In this document: positions 1 through 9,224 of the stretch, in pieces
Position numbering within the stretch: position 1 is the first letter of the stretch
Layout of the letters: every line of letters begins with the position of its first letter
NCBI GenBank assembly: GCA_015063225.1
Contig: SUSU01000014.1
Location: 1-34,400, forward strand
DNA from: Thermoplasmata archaeon
Lineage (GTDB): Archaea > Thermoplasmatota > Thermoplasmata > Methanomassiliicoccales > Methanomethylophilaceae
Reading direction: 5' to 3'
DNA length: 34,400 nt
Made by a program: the position numbers and the translations under genes
The notes under the pieces: model-generated
Databases searched by the model: none
What the model saw: only the letters and a program-made list of their open reading frames with translations
Told to the model about the DNA's origin: nothing

Positions 1-1
1 G

Positions 2-928
2 ATCGACGTCACCGTGAGGATCAGCGGACTGTTCAGGGACACGTTCCCCAACATCTCCAACCTCATCGACCAGGGGGTGCGGACGATCGCCGCCCTCGAC
101 GAGTCGGAGGACAGCAACTACCTCGCCGCCAACGTCAGGAATGACACCGTGGAGGCCATATCCAAGGGGATCCCCAAGGACGAGGCCATGAGGATGGCAA
201 GCTACCGCGTGTTCGGCGACAAGCCCGGGGAGTACGGATGCGGGATCTCCGAGCTCATCACCACCGGCGACTGGAAGACCATCGAGGACCTCTCCGACGC
301 CTTCGTGAGGCACGGATGCTACGTCTACGGAAAGGGACTGAAGGGCGAATCCCAGCCCGAGATGTTCCGCGCGAGGCTGGGGAGGATGGACGTCACCGTG
401 AAGAACCACAACACCCGCGCGGTGGACATGCTGGACATGGACGACGATTTCGACAACCTCGGAGGGTTCAACGCCGCGGTCACGGCCATCAGGGGGAAGG
501 CCCCCGCGTCGTTCATGGGCGATTCCTCGGACATGCAGAACCTGAAGCTGAGGACGACCGCGGAGGAATGCAGGTTCATCTTCAGGAGCAAGATCGACAA
601 CCCCAAATGGCTGGAGGGGCTGAAACAGCACGGTTTCGCCGGCGCGAAGGAGCTCTCCAAGCTGTTCGATTACACCATGGGATGGTCCGCCACCTCGGAC
701 ATCATCGAGAAGTGGATGTACGACGACCTGGCGAACAGGTTCGTCCTCGACAAGGAGACCAGCGAGTGGATAAAGGACGAGAACCCCTACGCCATGATGG
801 CCATGCTGGCCCGTCTGCAGGAGGCCGTGGAGAGGGGACTATGGGACGCCGACCCGGAGATGCTCGAGAAGCTCAAGGACAAGTACCTGGAGTTCGAGGA
901 GCACATCGAGGAGATCACCGACCGCTGA
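2..928 (+). CDS. CobN/magnesium-chelatase H family protein, C-terminal part
   Basis: This is the C-terminal part (308 codons plus stop) of a CobN/BchH-type large chelatase subunit. The frame is open from base 2 and the true start lies before the window; an internal GTG at 14 is not a believable start because the homology begins at once. The family inserts cobalt (or Mg/Ni) into a tetrapyrrole using ATP from a CobS/ChlI-type AAA partner, which is not seen here. Landmarks shared with the complete paralogue at 5498-9223 include SGLFRDTFPN, LGGFNAAV, RFIFRSK, ATSDIIEKWMYDDL and the closing EEITDR. It ends in TGA only about 66 bases before an ABC importer ATPase that has its own promoter. Codon choice is much richer in C and G at third positions than in the paralogue. 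Substrate metal and ring cannot be read from this fragment. Confidence 0.9.
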   Translation: MDVTVRISGLFRDTFPNISNLIDQGVRTIAALDESEDSNYLAANVRNDTVEAISKGIPKDEAMRMASYRVFGDKPGEYGCGISELITTGDWKTIEDLSDAFVRHGCYVYGKGLKGESQPEMFRARLGRMDVTVKNHNTRAVDMLDMDDDFDNLGGFNAAVTAIRGKAPASFMGDSSDMQNLKLRTTAEECRFIFRSKIDNPKWLEGLKQHGFAGAKELSKLFDYTMGWSATSDIIEKWMYDDLANRFVLDKETSEWIKDENPYAMMAMLARLQEAVERGLWDADPEMLEKLKDKYLEFEEHIEEITDR

Positions 929-943
929 CCCCGTTCATCTGGT

Positions 944-957
944 AACTTTTATAAGTT
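944..957 (+). promoter_or_regulatory. TATA box of the ABC importer operon, inside an imperfect palindrome
   Basis: The bases AACTTTTATAAGTT contain a TATA-like core (948-953) and form an inverted repeat, AACTT/AAGTT around TTAT. Transcription would begin near 977, giving a short leader that carries GAGG at 984-987, seven bases before the ATG at 995. A palindrome over a TATA box is a plausible repressor site, but this is inference. Confidence 0.5.
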
Positions 958-994
958 GGATATAACATCCATCAGACACAGCCGAGGCTTCGAA

Positions 995-1840
995 ATGCAG
1001 CTGAAGATCAACGACGTAGCTTTCTCGTATTCGAGCACCCCCGTACTCAAGAACATCACCTACGAAGTCGAGGGTGCACGCTTCATCTCGATCCTCGGAC
1101 CGAACGGAGTGGGCAAATCCACACTCATCCACTGCATCAACAAGATCCTCACCCCCACCGGAGGCAGCGTCTTCATCGATGACAGAGATGTGAAGGACAT
1201 CACGATCAAGGAGCTCGCGAAGCAGATTGGATACGTCCCCTACTCCTCCAACGACACCTTCCCTCTCACCGTCGTGGACACCGTCCTCATGGGAAGGCAC
1301 CCCCACAGCAAGTGGAAGTCGCTGGACAACGACCTCGACATCGTCTATGACACCCTGAAGATGCTCGGGATATCCCACCTCGCCATGCGTCCGTTCAACG
1401 AGCTCTCGGCAGGACAGCACCAGAAGGTCATGCTCGCCCGCGGCCTCGTCCAGGAGCCTCAGATCCTCCTGCTCGACGAGCCCACCTCCAACCTCGACAT
1501 CAGGCACCAGCTGGACGTCACCAAGATGCTCAAGAGGCTCTCCGAGGAGAGACAGATCCTCATCATCATGATCAGCCACGACATCAACATCGCCGCCAAG
1601 TACGCCGATGAGGTCATCATGATGCACGAGGGTACGATCTACGCAGTCGGCACCCCCAACGAGGTCATCACCGCGAACAACCTGCGCACCGTCTACGGGG
1701 TGGAGTCGCTGGTCGTGGAGGATGAGGGACGTCCGCACGTCATCCTCAGGGATGCAATACCCATGGATGATGAAGGAGTATCGAGCATGCAGGAAATCTC
1801 TTGCAAGAAATCCGATTCATCGGAAGAACAAACCTCGTGA
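995..1840 (+). CDS. ABC importer ATPase, FepC/BtuD type (iron-siderophore or corrinoid)
   Basis: This 281-residue ATPase should drive the two FecCD-type permeases encoded downstream, at the cytoplasmic face of the membrane. It has Walker A GPNGVGKST (35-43), signature LSAGQ (137-141), Walker B ILLLDEP (157-163) and the switch histidine in SHD. The Q-loop position reads GYVPYSSND, so a tyrosine (residue 83) stands where the family usually has glutamine. The ATG at 995 is preferred over an upstream TTG at 956 because GAGG lies seven bases before it and the conserved fold starts right after it. The tail (after about 245) is acidic and serine-rich. The gene order ATPase, binding protein, permease, permease, CobN suggests uptake of a metal chelate or corrinoid linked to tetrapyrrole metallation; the ligand is not determined. 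Confidence 0.88.
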   Translation: MQLKINDVAFSYSSTPVLKNITYEVEGARFISILGPNGVGKSTLIHCINKILTPTGGSVFIDDRDVKDITIKELAKQIGYVPYSSNDTFPLTVVDTVLMGRHPHSKWKSLDNDLDIVYDTLKMLGISHLAMRPFNELSAGQHQKVMLARGLVQEPQILLLDEPTSNLDIRHQLDVTKMLKRLSEERQILIIMISHDINIAAKYADEVIMMHEGTIYAVGTPNEVITANNLRTVYGVESLVVEDEGRPHVILRDAIPMDDEGVSSMQEISCKKSDSSEEQTS

Positions 1841-1864
1841 TGACCCGGTAACACTTTTCAAACT

Positions 1865-1898
1865 CACGTGCGCGCGAACTGGTTAAATAGTTCACGTG
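1865..1898 (+). promoter_or_regulatory. Promoter of the substrate-binding protein gene with paired CACGTG sites
   Basis: A TATA-like TTAAATAG lies at 1883-1890. It is flanked by two CACGTG palindromes at 1865-1870 and 1893-1898, 28 bases apart centre to centre. Transcription would start near 1912, leaving a 45-60 base leader. The paired palindromes look like an operator that could occlude the promoter; no regulator gene is in the window. Confidence 0.4.
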
Positions 1899-1973
1899 TT
1901 TCTGGATGATTCATCCATACGGCAGATTATCACAAATCAGCGCGTACAGGATGATATGCCCAGAAGTGGTAAT

Positions 1974-3320
1974 ATGAACACCAAAGCAATAGCTGTCATT
2001 GTGGTAGTTGTTGTCGTTGCAGCAGCCGCCGCCGGTGCTTTCGTTCTCTTGAACTCCGATGACAAAAAGGACAACTCCTATGCCATCGACGGAGCCCTCA
2101 ATGTTTACGGAAATGCTGATGGTGACTACAAGATCGACAGCGACGACCTTGATGTCATTCAGGACATCATCGATGAGAAGAAATCCTCGGCTGATTACCC
2201 CCTTGCCGACGCAGACAAGAGCGGAAAGGTCGACGATGCCGACAAGACCCTTGTCCAGAAGATTATCGACAAGGAGCCCTGCACCGTCAACATAATCAAC
2301 CAGAAGAAGACCGCCGGAAACTACGACTCCACAGTCAAATGGCCCGTGAAATCCGCCATCGCTACCGGCTCGTCCAACAACCTCCTGCTTTTCACCCTCG
2401 CAGGCATCAACGACAAGATTCACGGAATCTGCTACTCCACCACTCCCGACTGGACCCTCTTCCCTATCTACAAGACCGTCGAAAGGCTCGGAACCTCGTC
2501 CACCGCCATCCCCATCGATGCGGCCAACGACACCATCAAGAAATACAGTGTCACCGCACTAATCTCGGACTACACGGACAGCACCATCAGCAACGAGGCC
2601 GAATACAAGGGGAACGGAATCGATGTCATCAGGGTGTCCGCTGCCGTGACGGACCCCGACAAGTACGCTAGCCAGCTCCTCATCCTCGGATTCCTCTTCG
2701 GTACCGAGACCCAGGCGATGGAGTTCGCCGAGTGGAACACCAAGGTCCTGAAGGATATCAAGGAGAAGGTCGACGGGATCTCCAAGAAATCCAGCGCCAT
2801 CACCTCCAACTCTAAGGCGACCGCCAAGGGAATCTGGATCTCCGCCGGCGCATCCGACTACAGGAACGTCCTCGAAGCCGCCGGCGCCACTTACGCCATC
2901 AGCGACTCGTACGACATCAAGGCAGTCAGCGGTTACACCTCCGGTGCATACTTCAACACCGGTGACTCCTGGATTTACGACATCGACCCTGACTTCATCG
3001 TCTCCATGCGTGTCAGCTCCTGGTACGCCGGCACCGTCGATATCGTAACCCTTTGGGAGGAGAGTGTCGGACTCTTCAACATGACGGAATCATACCAAAA
3101 CAAGGATGTCTTCGTCATCACCGGAGATGCCCCCATCACCATCCGTATCGCATATGCTGCTGCAGTCATGTACCCCGACGTCTTCAGCATGGATTGGGCG
3201 AACAACTTGAACAAGGAGATCTTCGAGAAGTACTATCCAATCGATATCGATCTCACCGACAAGTTCTTCACCATCAGCTACGACGACTACAAGGCTGCTA
3301 AGGACAAGGCTACTGCCTGA
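1974..3320 (+). CDS. Membrane-anchored ABC substrate-binding protein with N-terminal dockerin-like domain
   Basis: A 448-residue extracytoplasmic protein. Residues 5-26 are one strongly hydrophobic helix without a lipobox cysteine, so it is probably an uncleaved anchor or signal. Residues 43-100 hold two EF-hand-like repeats of dockerin type: N47-A-D49-G-D51 up to D58, and D79-A-D81-K-S83 up to D90. The rest (about 105-448) fits a class III (TroA/FhuD/BtuF-type) periplasmic binding fold and precedes two matching permease genes, which supports a role in capturing an iron chelate or corrinoid. Start choice is uncertain: ATG at 1956 and GTG at 1896 are also in frame, but the helix begins directly after the ATG at 1974. 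The calcium-binding module in front of a binding protein is unusual and might serve in attachment or stability. Confidence 0.85.
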   Translation: MNTKAIAVIVVVVVVAAAAAGAFVLLNSDDKKDNSYAIDGALNVYGNADGDYKIDSDDLDVIQDIIDEKKSSADYPLADADKSGKVDDADKTLVQKIIDKEPCTVNIINQKKTAGNYDSTVKWPVKSAIATGSSNNLLLFTLAGINDKIHGICYSTTPDWTLFPIYKTVERLGTSSTAIPIDAANDTIKKYSVTALISDYTDSTISNEAEYKGNGIDVIRVSAAVTDPDKYASQLLILGFLFGTETQAMEFAEWNTKVLKDIKEKVDGISKKSSAITSNSKATAKGIWISAGASDYRNVLEAAGATYAISDSYDIKAVSGYTSGAYFNTGDSWIYDIDPDFIVSMRVSSWYAGTVDIVTLWEESVGLFNMTESYQNKDVFVITGDAPITIRIAYAAAVMYPDVFSMDWANNLNKEIFEKYYPIDIDLTDKFFTISYDDYKAAKDKATA

Positions 3321-3344
3321 ACCCCATAAACCCGGGGGAAGAGG

Positions 3345-4424
3345 TTGGGATCCACTAAAGAAGACCTGAAGAATGACTACAAGGCGTATATCGGACGTAA
3401 GATTCTCTTCATCGTCGGATGCGTCATTGCGGCCATCATCCTCATCGGACTATCGGTATACTTTGGAGGTTCCGACCTCTCCCTCACTTACATCTACGAA
3501 CTCATTTGGAACCATCTCAGGGGAGTCACCTACGAAATCGGTACGGATGAGTTCCACGACGATTACGTCGTTTGGAATCTCAGACTTCCCCGCGCTTTCT
3601 TCGGTATAATAGCGGGTGCGAGTCTCGCCGTCGGCGGGGCAGTGATGCAATCCGTGATGAAGAACCCCTTGGCCGACCCTTACACCACCGGCATTTCCTC
3701 GGGCGCCTGTTTCGGGATGGCCGTCGCCGTCATACTTGGCATTAATATCGGCGGGAGCACCGCACAGGACATGGGCGGCATCGTCAATTCCTTCATCTTC
3801 GCAGTCGTGCCCATGCTGCTCATACTGCTGATATCGCAGCGCATAGGTTCGATGCCTGCCACACTCATCCTTGCCGGTGTCGCCATCACATACATATTCA
3901 ATTCACTAACAACACTCCTCATGATGATGAGCGACTCGGCCACCCTAGCAACAGTTTATCGTTGGCAGATCGGATCCCTCACAAACATCAAATGGAGCAG
4001 TATCCCGTTGGTCCTCGTCATCAACATCGTTGGATCGGCAGCACTCATGTTGATGTCCAGGAAACTCAATGTCCTGGCACTTGGCGAGGACAGCGCAAAA
4101 AGCCTCGGCCTCAACACCGATATGATGAGGGTCGTCTGCCTGTTCATCATCTCGATCATGGTGGCATCGGTCGTCTGCTTCTGCGGCATTTTCGGCTTCG
4201 TCGGACTGGTGATTCCCCACATCATCAGATCGTTCCTCAACTCGGACAACACATTCGTCATCCCAGCTTCCGCAGCTCTAGGAGGAATCGTCCTCCTAGG
4301 AGCAGACTGTATCGCCAGATATCTGTCACCTCTTGACGGCATTCCGGCCGGCGTCGTAATGTCGTTCATAGGTGCCCCGATTTTCCTGTATATAATCATT
4401 CGCAGCAAAAGGGAGGTGTGGTGA
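3345..4424 (+). CDS. FecCD/BtuC-type ABC permease, first copy
   Basis: A 359-residue polytopic membrane protein of the FecCD family, which transports ferric siderophores, heme or cobalamin as a dimer. Family landmarks are NPLADPYTTGISSGA and the coupling-region FGFVGLVIPHI. Multiple hydrophobic segments span the chain after a short charged N-terminus, in keeping with about ten helices. No ATG is available near the 5' end, so the start is taken as TTG at 3345, behind a GGGGGAAGAGG purine run. Its stop overlaps the start of the second permease as TGATG, which implies translational coupling and a heterodimeric channel. Ligand specificity cannot be told from sequence alone. Confidence 0.9.
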   Translation: MGSTKEDLKNDYKAYIGRKILFIVGCVIAAIILIGLSVYFGGSDLSLTYIYELIWNHLRGVTYEIGTDEFHDDYVVWNLRLPRAFFGIIAGASLAVGGAVMQSVMKNPLADPYTTGISSGACFGMAVAVILGINIGGSTAQDMGGIVNSFIFAVVPMLLILLISQRIGSMPATLILAGVAITYIFNSLTTLLMMMSDSATLATVYRWQIGSLTNIKWSSIPLVLVINIVGSAALMLMSRKLNVLALGEDSAKSLGLNTDMMRVVCLFIISIMVASVVCFCGIFGFVGLVIPHIIRSFLNSDNTFVIPASAALGGIVLLGADCIARYLSPLDGIPAGVVMSFIGAPIFLYIIIRSKREVW

Positions 4425-5488
4425 TGTTCGGCAAGGAAGACTATCTGAAAGCCAACAGGAAGAGGACCGTGTGGATAGCGGCCCTCGGGATAGTTCTGAT
4501 CATCGTAGCCACCTATTCAATCTGCGTGACCCAGCACGACATCGCGTTCAAGAGAGCGCTGGAGATAGTCTGGAACAGGCTGAACGGCGTGGAACCCGTA
4601 GGCTACATGAATTGGCTAGAGGACTACCTCGTCTGCGACTGTCTTGTACCCCGGGCCATCGGCGGTGTCGCTGTCGGCGCCATCCTCGGGGTCTGCGGTG
4701 CCATGATGCAGTCCACCATTCGCAATCCCCTTGCGGACCCTTACACCACAGGCATATCATCCGGTGCCCTTCTCGGGGTCACTCTCTACACCATCATGGG
4801 ATTCACGATCATCCCCGTAGGAGATTCGGACCTCGGACTGATAACCACCGCGTTCGTGTTCGCTCTCATCCCCTGCGCGATTGTGATACTCCTCTCGGCT
4901 TTCAAGACCATAACCCCGTCGACCATGATTCTCATCGGCATCGCCGTGATGTACGTTTTCACCGCCATCTCTACCCTCATGAGGTACACCGCGACGGACG
5001 AAGACGTCGCGACAATCTTCGCGTGGTCTGTTGGTCTCCTGGGGATGCTCGACTGGGATTCCACCTTCCTGCTGATCATCGTATTCGTGGCGGTATTCGC
5101 ATTGGGCTTCGTCTATTCCAAGACAATCAACGTCCTTTCCGCGGATGATAGGCTCTGCAGGTCCCTCGGAGTAAATCCCCAGACGACCAGGGTCCTATGC
5201 CTTCTCCTGGTGGCCGTCGCCACCGCCACGGCGGTATGTTTCGTCGGAACCATCGGTTTCGTAGGTCTGGTGGCCCCGCACATCGCACGCATATTCGTCG
5301 GTTCCAACAACAGATACCTCTTACCGGCATCCGCGATCATCGGCGGACTCATCCTCATCGCAGCGGATACATACGCGAGGGTCGCCACCGCCACCGGTCT
5401 CCCCGTGGGAGTCATAACATCCCTCGTCGGCGGACCGCTCTTCCTAATCATACTCCTCAGACAGAAAAAGAGCGCTTGGGGAGCGTGA
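4424..5488 (+). CDS. FecCD/BtuC-type ABC permease, second copy
   Basis: A 354-residue paralogue of the preceding permease with the same landmarks: NPLADPYTTGISSGA, then IGFVGLVAPHIARIF. The ATG at 4424 overlaps the previous stop and follows GGGAGG at 4411-4416 at good distance; GTG codons at 4418 and 4421 are possible but less likely. Two different permease subunits with one ATPase fit a heteromeric importer of the FepDG type. It ends ten bases before the cobN-type gene, so importer and chelatase are probably co-transcribed. Confidence 0.9.
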   Translation: MFGKEDYLKANRKRTVWIAALGIVLIIVATYSICVTQHDIAFKRALEIVWNRLNGVEPVGYMNWLEDYLVCDCLVPRAIGGVAVGAILGVCGAMMQSTIRNPLADPYTTGISSGALLGVTLYTIMGFTIIPVGDSDLGLITTAFVFALIPCAIVILLSAFKTITPSTMILIGIAVMYVFTAISTLMRYTATDEDVATIFAWSVGLLGMLDWDSTFLLIIVFVAVFALGFVYSKTINVLSADDRLCRSLGVNPQTTRVLCLLLVAVATATAVCFVGTIGFVGLVAPHIARIFVGSNNRYLLPASAIIGGLILIAADTYARVATATGLPVGVITSLVGGPLFLIILLRQKKSAWGA

Positions 5489-5497
5489 TGAGTCTCC

Positions 5498-8400
5498 ATG
5501 AAGGTCACGATAATCTCTGTGAGGATTCTGGACGGAGACTACCTCGCGAATGCCTTGAATAAACTCTCGGACGAGAGCCATCCCTTAATTGCGGAAGCAT
5601 ATGATTACGGAAGCATCGACAGCGACCCCAAAACTCTGACAAAGGTACTCAAGGGTCTTGATGACACGAATTTCTTTGTCATCTGGGTCTCTGGAAATCT
5701 GGAATACTTCAAGAACTCCGCCATGATGTTGAAGAAGGCCAAACTTCTGAACATCCCGACCTTCGTATTCAACATGAACCGTGAGAGAGCCGATGAACAA
5801 AGAGACACCTTCCCCTACTCTGATAGGGAATACGACCTTCTCTATGACTATGCCCTCCTCGGGGGACAGTCCAATCTCAGGTCCATGGGGCTGTGGATGC
5901 TGAATAAGTTCGAATCCGAGAAAAACGATCTCCCCAACCCCGAAAAACCGCCGGCCCAGGGAGTCTACGTACCGGGTTGCCCGGATGTATCGTTCGAGAC
6001 CCACATCAAATAGATCCCGCACGACAGAACGGTCGTAGGCATATTCATGAGCCAGAGACGCTGGAACGGCCACGATGTATCCACGGTTGATGCATTGGCT
6101 GACGAGGTGCGTCGGCAGGGAGCATACCCCTTCACGATATTCTTCAACTACGCTGAGAAACCCAACACCGGCTCAATAGGAATCCGCCGCATAATCGATG
6201 AATATCTCGTGAAAAACGGCAAAGCAATCATAGACGTCGCCATCAATACCATCTCGTCCTCGATAAGAAACGAGGCTAAACTGAACTCACCGCTCCCGGA
6301 CGACCCGTTCCTCGAGAGATTAGACGTTCCCGTCCTCCAGACACAGATGCTTGTGAAGTCGGAATCGGAATGGAGGCAGAGCATTTTCGGACTCACCACC
6401 GCCGAGATAGCATACGATGTCGCATTCCCAGAATTCGACGGGCAGGTCATCACAATCCCCCACAGTGCATCAGAAAAGACCGCGGACGGCAGCACCCAGA
6501 TACCGATTGAAGAGAGGGTTCATGCCATAACCGAGATGGCTGTCCGTTGGGGGAGACTGAAACACATCGCGAACAAGGACAGGAAGGTTGCTATCCTGTT
6601 CTACATGTACCCCCCAGAGATGTCCAACGGAGGAAGCGCTGCCGGACTGGATACCTTCCAGAGCATCGCGGACCTCCTCAATAGACTCAAGGACGAGGGA
6701 TATACGCTCGACTGGGTGCCCGATGGCCGCGAGGAGATGACCGAACGGATCATGTCCGGGATCACCAACGACACCGAATGGACCGATGACAAGGACCTGA
6801 TGGAGCTTGCAGCCGGAAGGATATCTGCGGAGACCTACAGGAGATGGTTCGACACACTCTGCAAACGGGAACAGGACGCCCTGATCCGCGACTGGGGCGA
6901 ACCTCCGGGACAGGTCCTCACGCTGAAAGGCGAGATGGCGGTACCCGGGATCATCAACGGGAACATATTCCTGAGTTTCCAACCCGCACGCGGGAAGGAT
7001 GCCCAGGCAGCCTACCACAACCACAACTGCACCATCCCCCACCAATATCTTGCCCATTACAGATGGATAAAGGAGGAGTTCGGTGCGGATGCCGTAATCC
7101 ATGTCGGCACCCATGGGACCCTCGAATGGCTTCCGGGCAAATCCGTCGGACTCTCCGGCGACTGTGCCTGTGACTACGTCCTCTCGCAGTTGCCCAACCT
7201 CTACATATACGTCATCTGCAACCCCGGAGAGGGCATTCAGGCCAAACGCAGGAGCTACGCCGTGCTCGTGGATCACCTGATCCCGGCTCTCGGGAGGGCC
7301 GGCAGCTACGACGAGCTATGGGACCTAGAGGTATCCATACAGTCACTGATGAAGATGGTAGCCGCTTCACAGAACGCTCAGGTGCCGGAGGCCGCTTCCG
7401 ACCTTCTGGCACTCATAGATAAGATGAACATGCGCAAGGACGCGGACCTAGGGAACGATCCCACTGTGCAGGAGATAGTCGATGCCGCGGACCGCCTTTA
7501 CGACTATGTCGAGGAAGTAAAGGAGAACATCATCAAGGACGGACTCCACATATTCGGGACCGTGCCCCAGAACGAGCGCATGCACGAGATGATTTACTGC
7601 CTGACGCGTCTGCCCAACGGGGAAGTCCCGTCCCTCCCGAGATCCATAGCCCATGCCATGGGCTACGACCTGGAATACCTTCAGGAGAACGCATCAGGAT
7701 TCGATGAGAAAACAGGAAGGTTCAATGCAGAAATCGCAGACGATATCGCCGACAGAACCATCGGACTCATCACAGAATTCACGGGACTCGGCTGGAATCC
7801 CGACGTGTGCATCCCAAAACTGCGGGATTTATACGGAACCGATGATGAGTTGGAATCGTCCCTGGAATTCATTTGCAGGGAACTGTACCCCAACATCCTC
7901 GCGACCACAAATGAGATGGACAGTCTCGTCCACGGCCTGTCGGGAGGGTACGTTCCTTCCGGCCCGTCGGGATGCCCAACACGCGGAAGGGCACAGCTCC
8001 TGCCAACGGGGAAGAACTTCTACGGACTCGACCCGGACTCCATCCCTACCCAGGCTAGTTGGAAGATCGGGGCGGTCATGGCCGATCAGATGCTCGGCCG
8101 CTTCCTCGAGGAGAACGCACGTTACCCGGACAGCATAGGCATCGTCCTTTGGGCGACCGATACCCTCAAAACCGGAGGGGATGACATCGCATACGTCCTC
8201 TGGCTCATGGGCGTTCGTCCTGTATGGGCAGGACCTGCCGCGGCCGTCGTCGGCCTCGAGGTCATCCCCGTTGAAGAACTCGGCCGTCCCAGGATCGATG
8301 TGACGTTCAGGGTCAGCGGACTGTTCCGCGATGCGTTCCCCAACCTGAGTGAGATGCTAGACAAAGCCGTTGAAATGGTCTCAGACCTTGACGAATCAGG

Positions 8401-9223
8401 CGATGACAACCACATACGCTCCAACGTCCGCAACGAAACCGCAGAACTCATAGCCAAAGGCGTGCCCGAAGACGAGGCCCGTGCGAAGGCATTGTCCCGC
8501 ATATTCAGCAGCGCACCCGGTCAGTACGGCACCGGAGTCAATGTGCTCACAAGGACCTCCACATGGGAACAACGGAAGGAAATCGGAGATTACTACATCG
8601 AAATAGGAGCATACCGTTATGGCATCCGTTATAACGGCCTGCTCGATGAGGAAACGCTCAGGCGCAGGATGTCCAAGATAGAGGTGACCGTCAAGAACAG
8701 CACCAGCCGCGAATACGACATGATTGACAACGACGATGTCTTCCAATATCTCGGAGGATTCAACGCCGCAGTGGAATCCGTCACCGGAAAACGCCCCATG
8801 TCCGTGATAGGCTGTTCGGCCGACACCGCCAAGCCCGTACTCCGCACCATAGAGGAGGAATCCCGTTTCATATTCCATAGCAAGGTGATGAACCCGAAGT
8901 ACGAACAGGGACTCCGTGTCCACGGATTCCGTGGCGCGACCGAGATCAAGCACATGTTCGAATACGTGTTCGCCTGGGATGCGACCTCCGACATCATCGA
9001 GGATTGGATGTACGACACCCTCGCCGAGCGTTACCTCCTGAAGGCGGATGTGAGGGAGTGGATGGAGAAGGCGAACCCCTATGCCGTCCATGACATGCTC
9101 GATATCCTCATGGAGGCGGAATCCAGGGGGATGTGGAAACCGTCCGGAGATATTTTGGACCGGCTCAAGGACCTCTATCTAGAGAACGAAGAACTCCTCG
9201 AGGAGATAACCGACCGCGACTGA
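5498..9223 (+). CDS. CobN-type metal chelatase large subunit with an in-frame TAG codon
   Basis: A full-length CobN/magnesium-chelatase H homologue of 1241 codons, within the usual family size, if the TAG at 6011-6013 is read through. The upstream 171 codons hold the family N-terminal domain. The frame then continues without shift: a stretch starting at RTVVGIF (from about residue 178), before the first downstream ATG at 6047, matches a conserved family strand. Later landmarks are HVGTHGTLEWLPGK (from residue 535) and C-terminal ATSDIIEDWMYD. Family role: ATP-dependent insertion of cobalt or a related metal into a tetrapyrrole. Directly downstream of an importer operon, it suggests uptake and metallation are coupled. 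In a pyrrolysine-decoding methanogen the TAG may be translated as Pyl; otherwise the gene is split or a young pseudogene. Codon choice is less GC-rich than in the copy at 2-928. Confidence 0.85.
6011..6013 (+). other. In-frame amber (TAG) codon, possible pyrrolysine site
   Basis: The reading frame is ACC CAC ATC AAA TAG ATC CCG CAC GAC. Codons on both sides keep the CobN alignment, and eleven sense codons separate TAG from the next ATG. It falls in a linker between the N-terminal domain and the next conserved strand, not at a catalytic motif. No gene in the window uses TAG as its terminator. Confidence 0.7.
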
Positions 9224-9224
9224 T

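Noticed and set aside
6047..9223. Second cobN part as an independent gene starting at ATG 6047
   Set aside because: No ribosome site or promoter precedes it, and conserved family sequence lies upstream of that ATG in the same frame.
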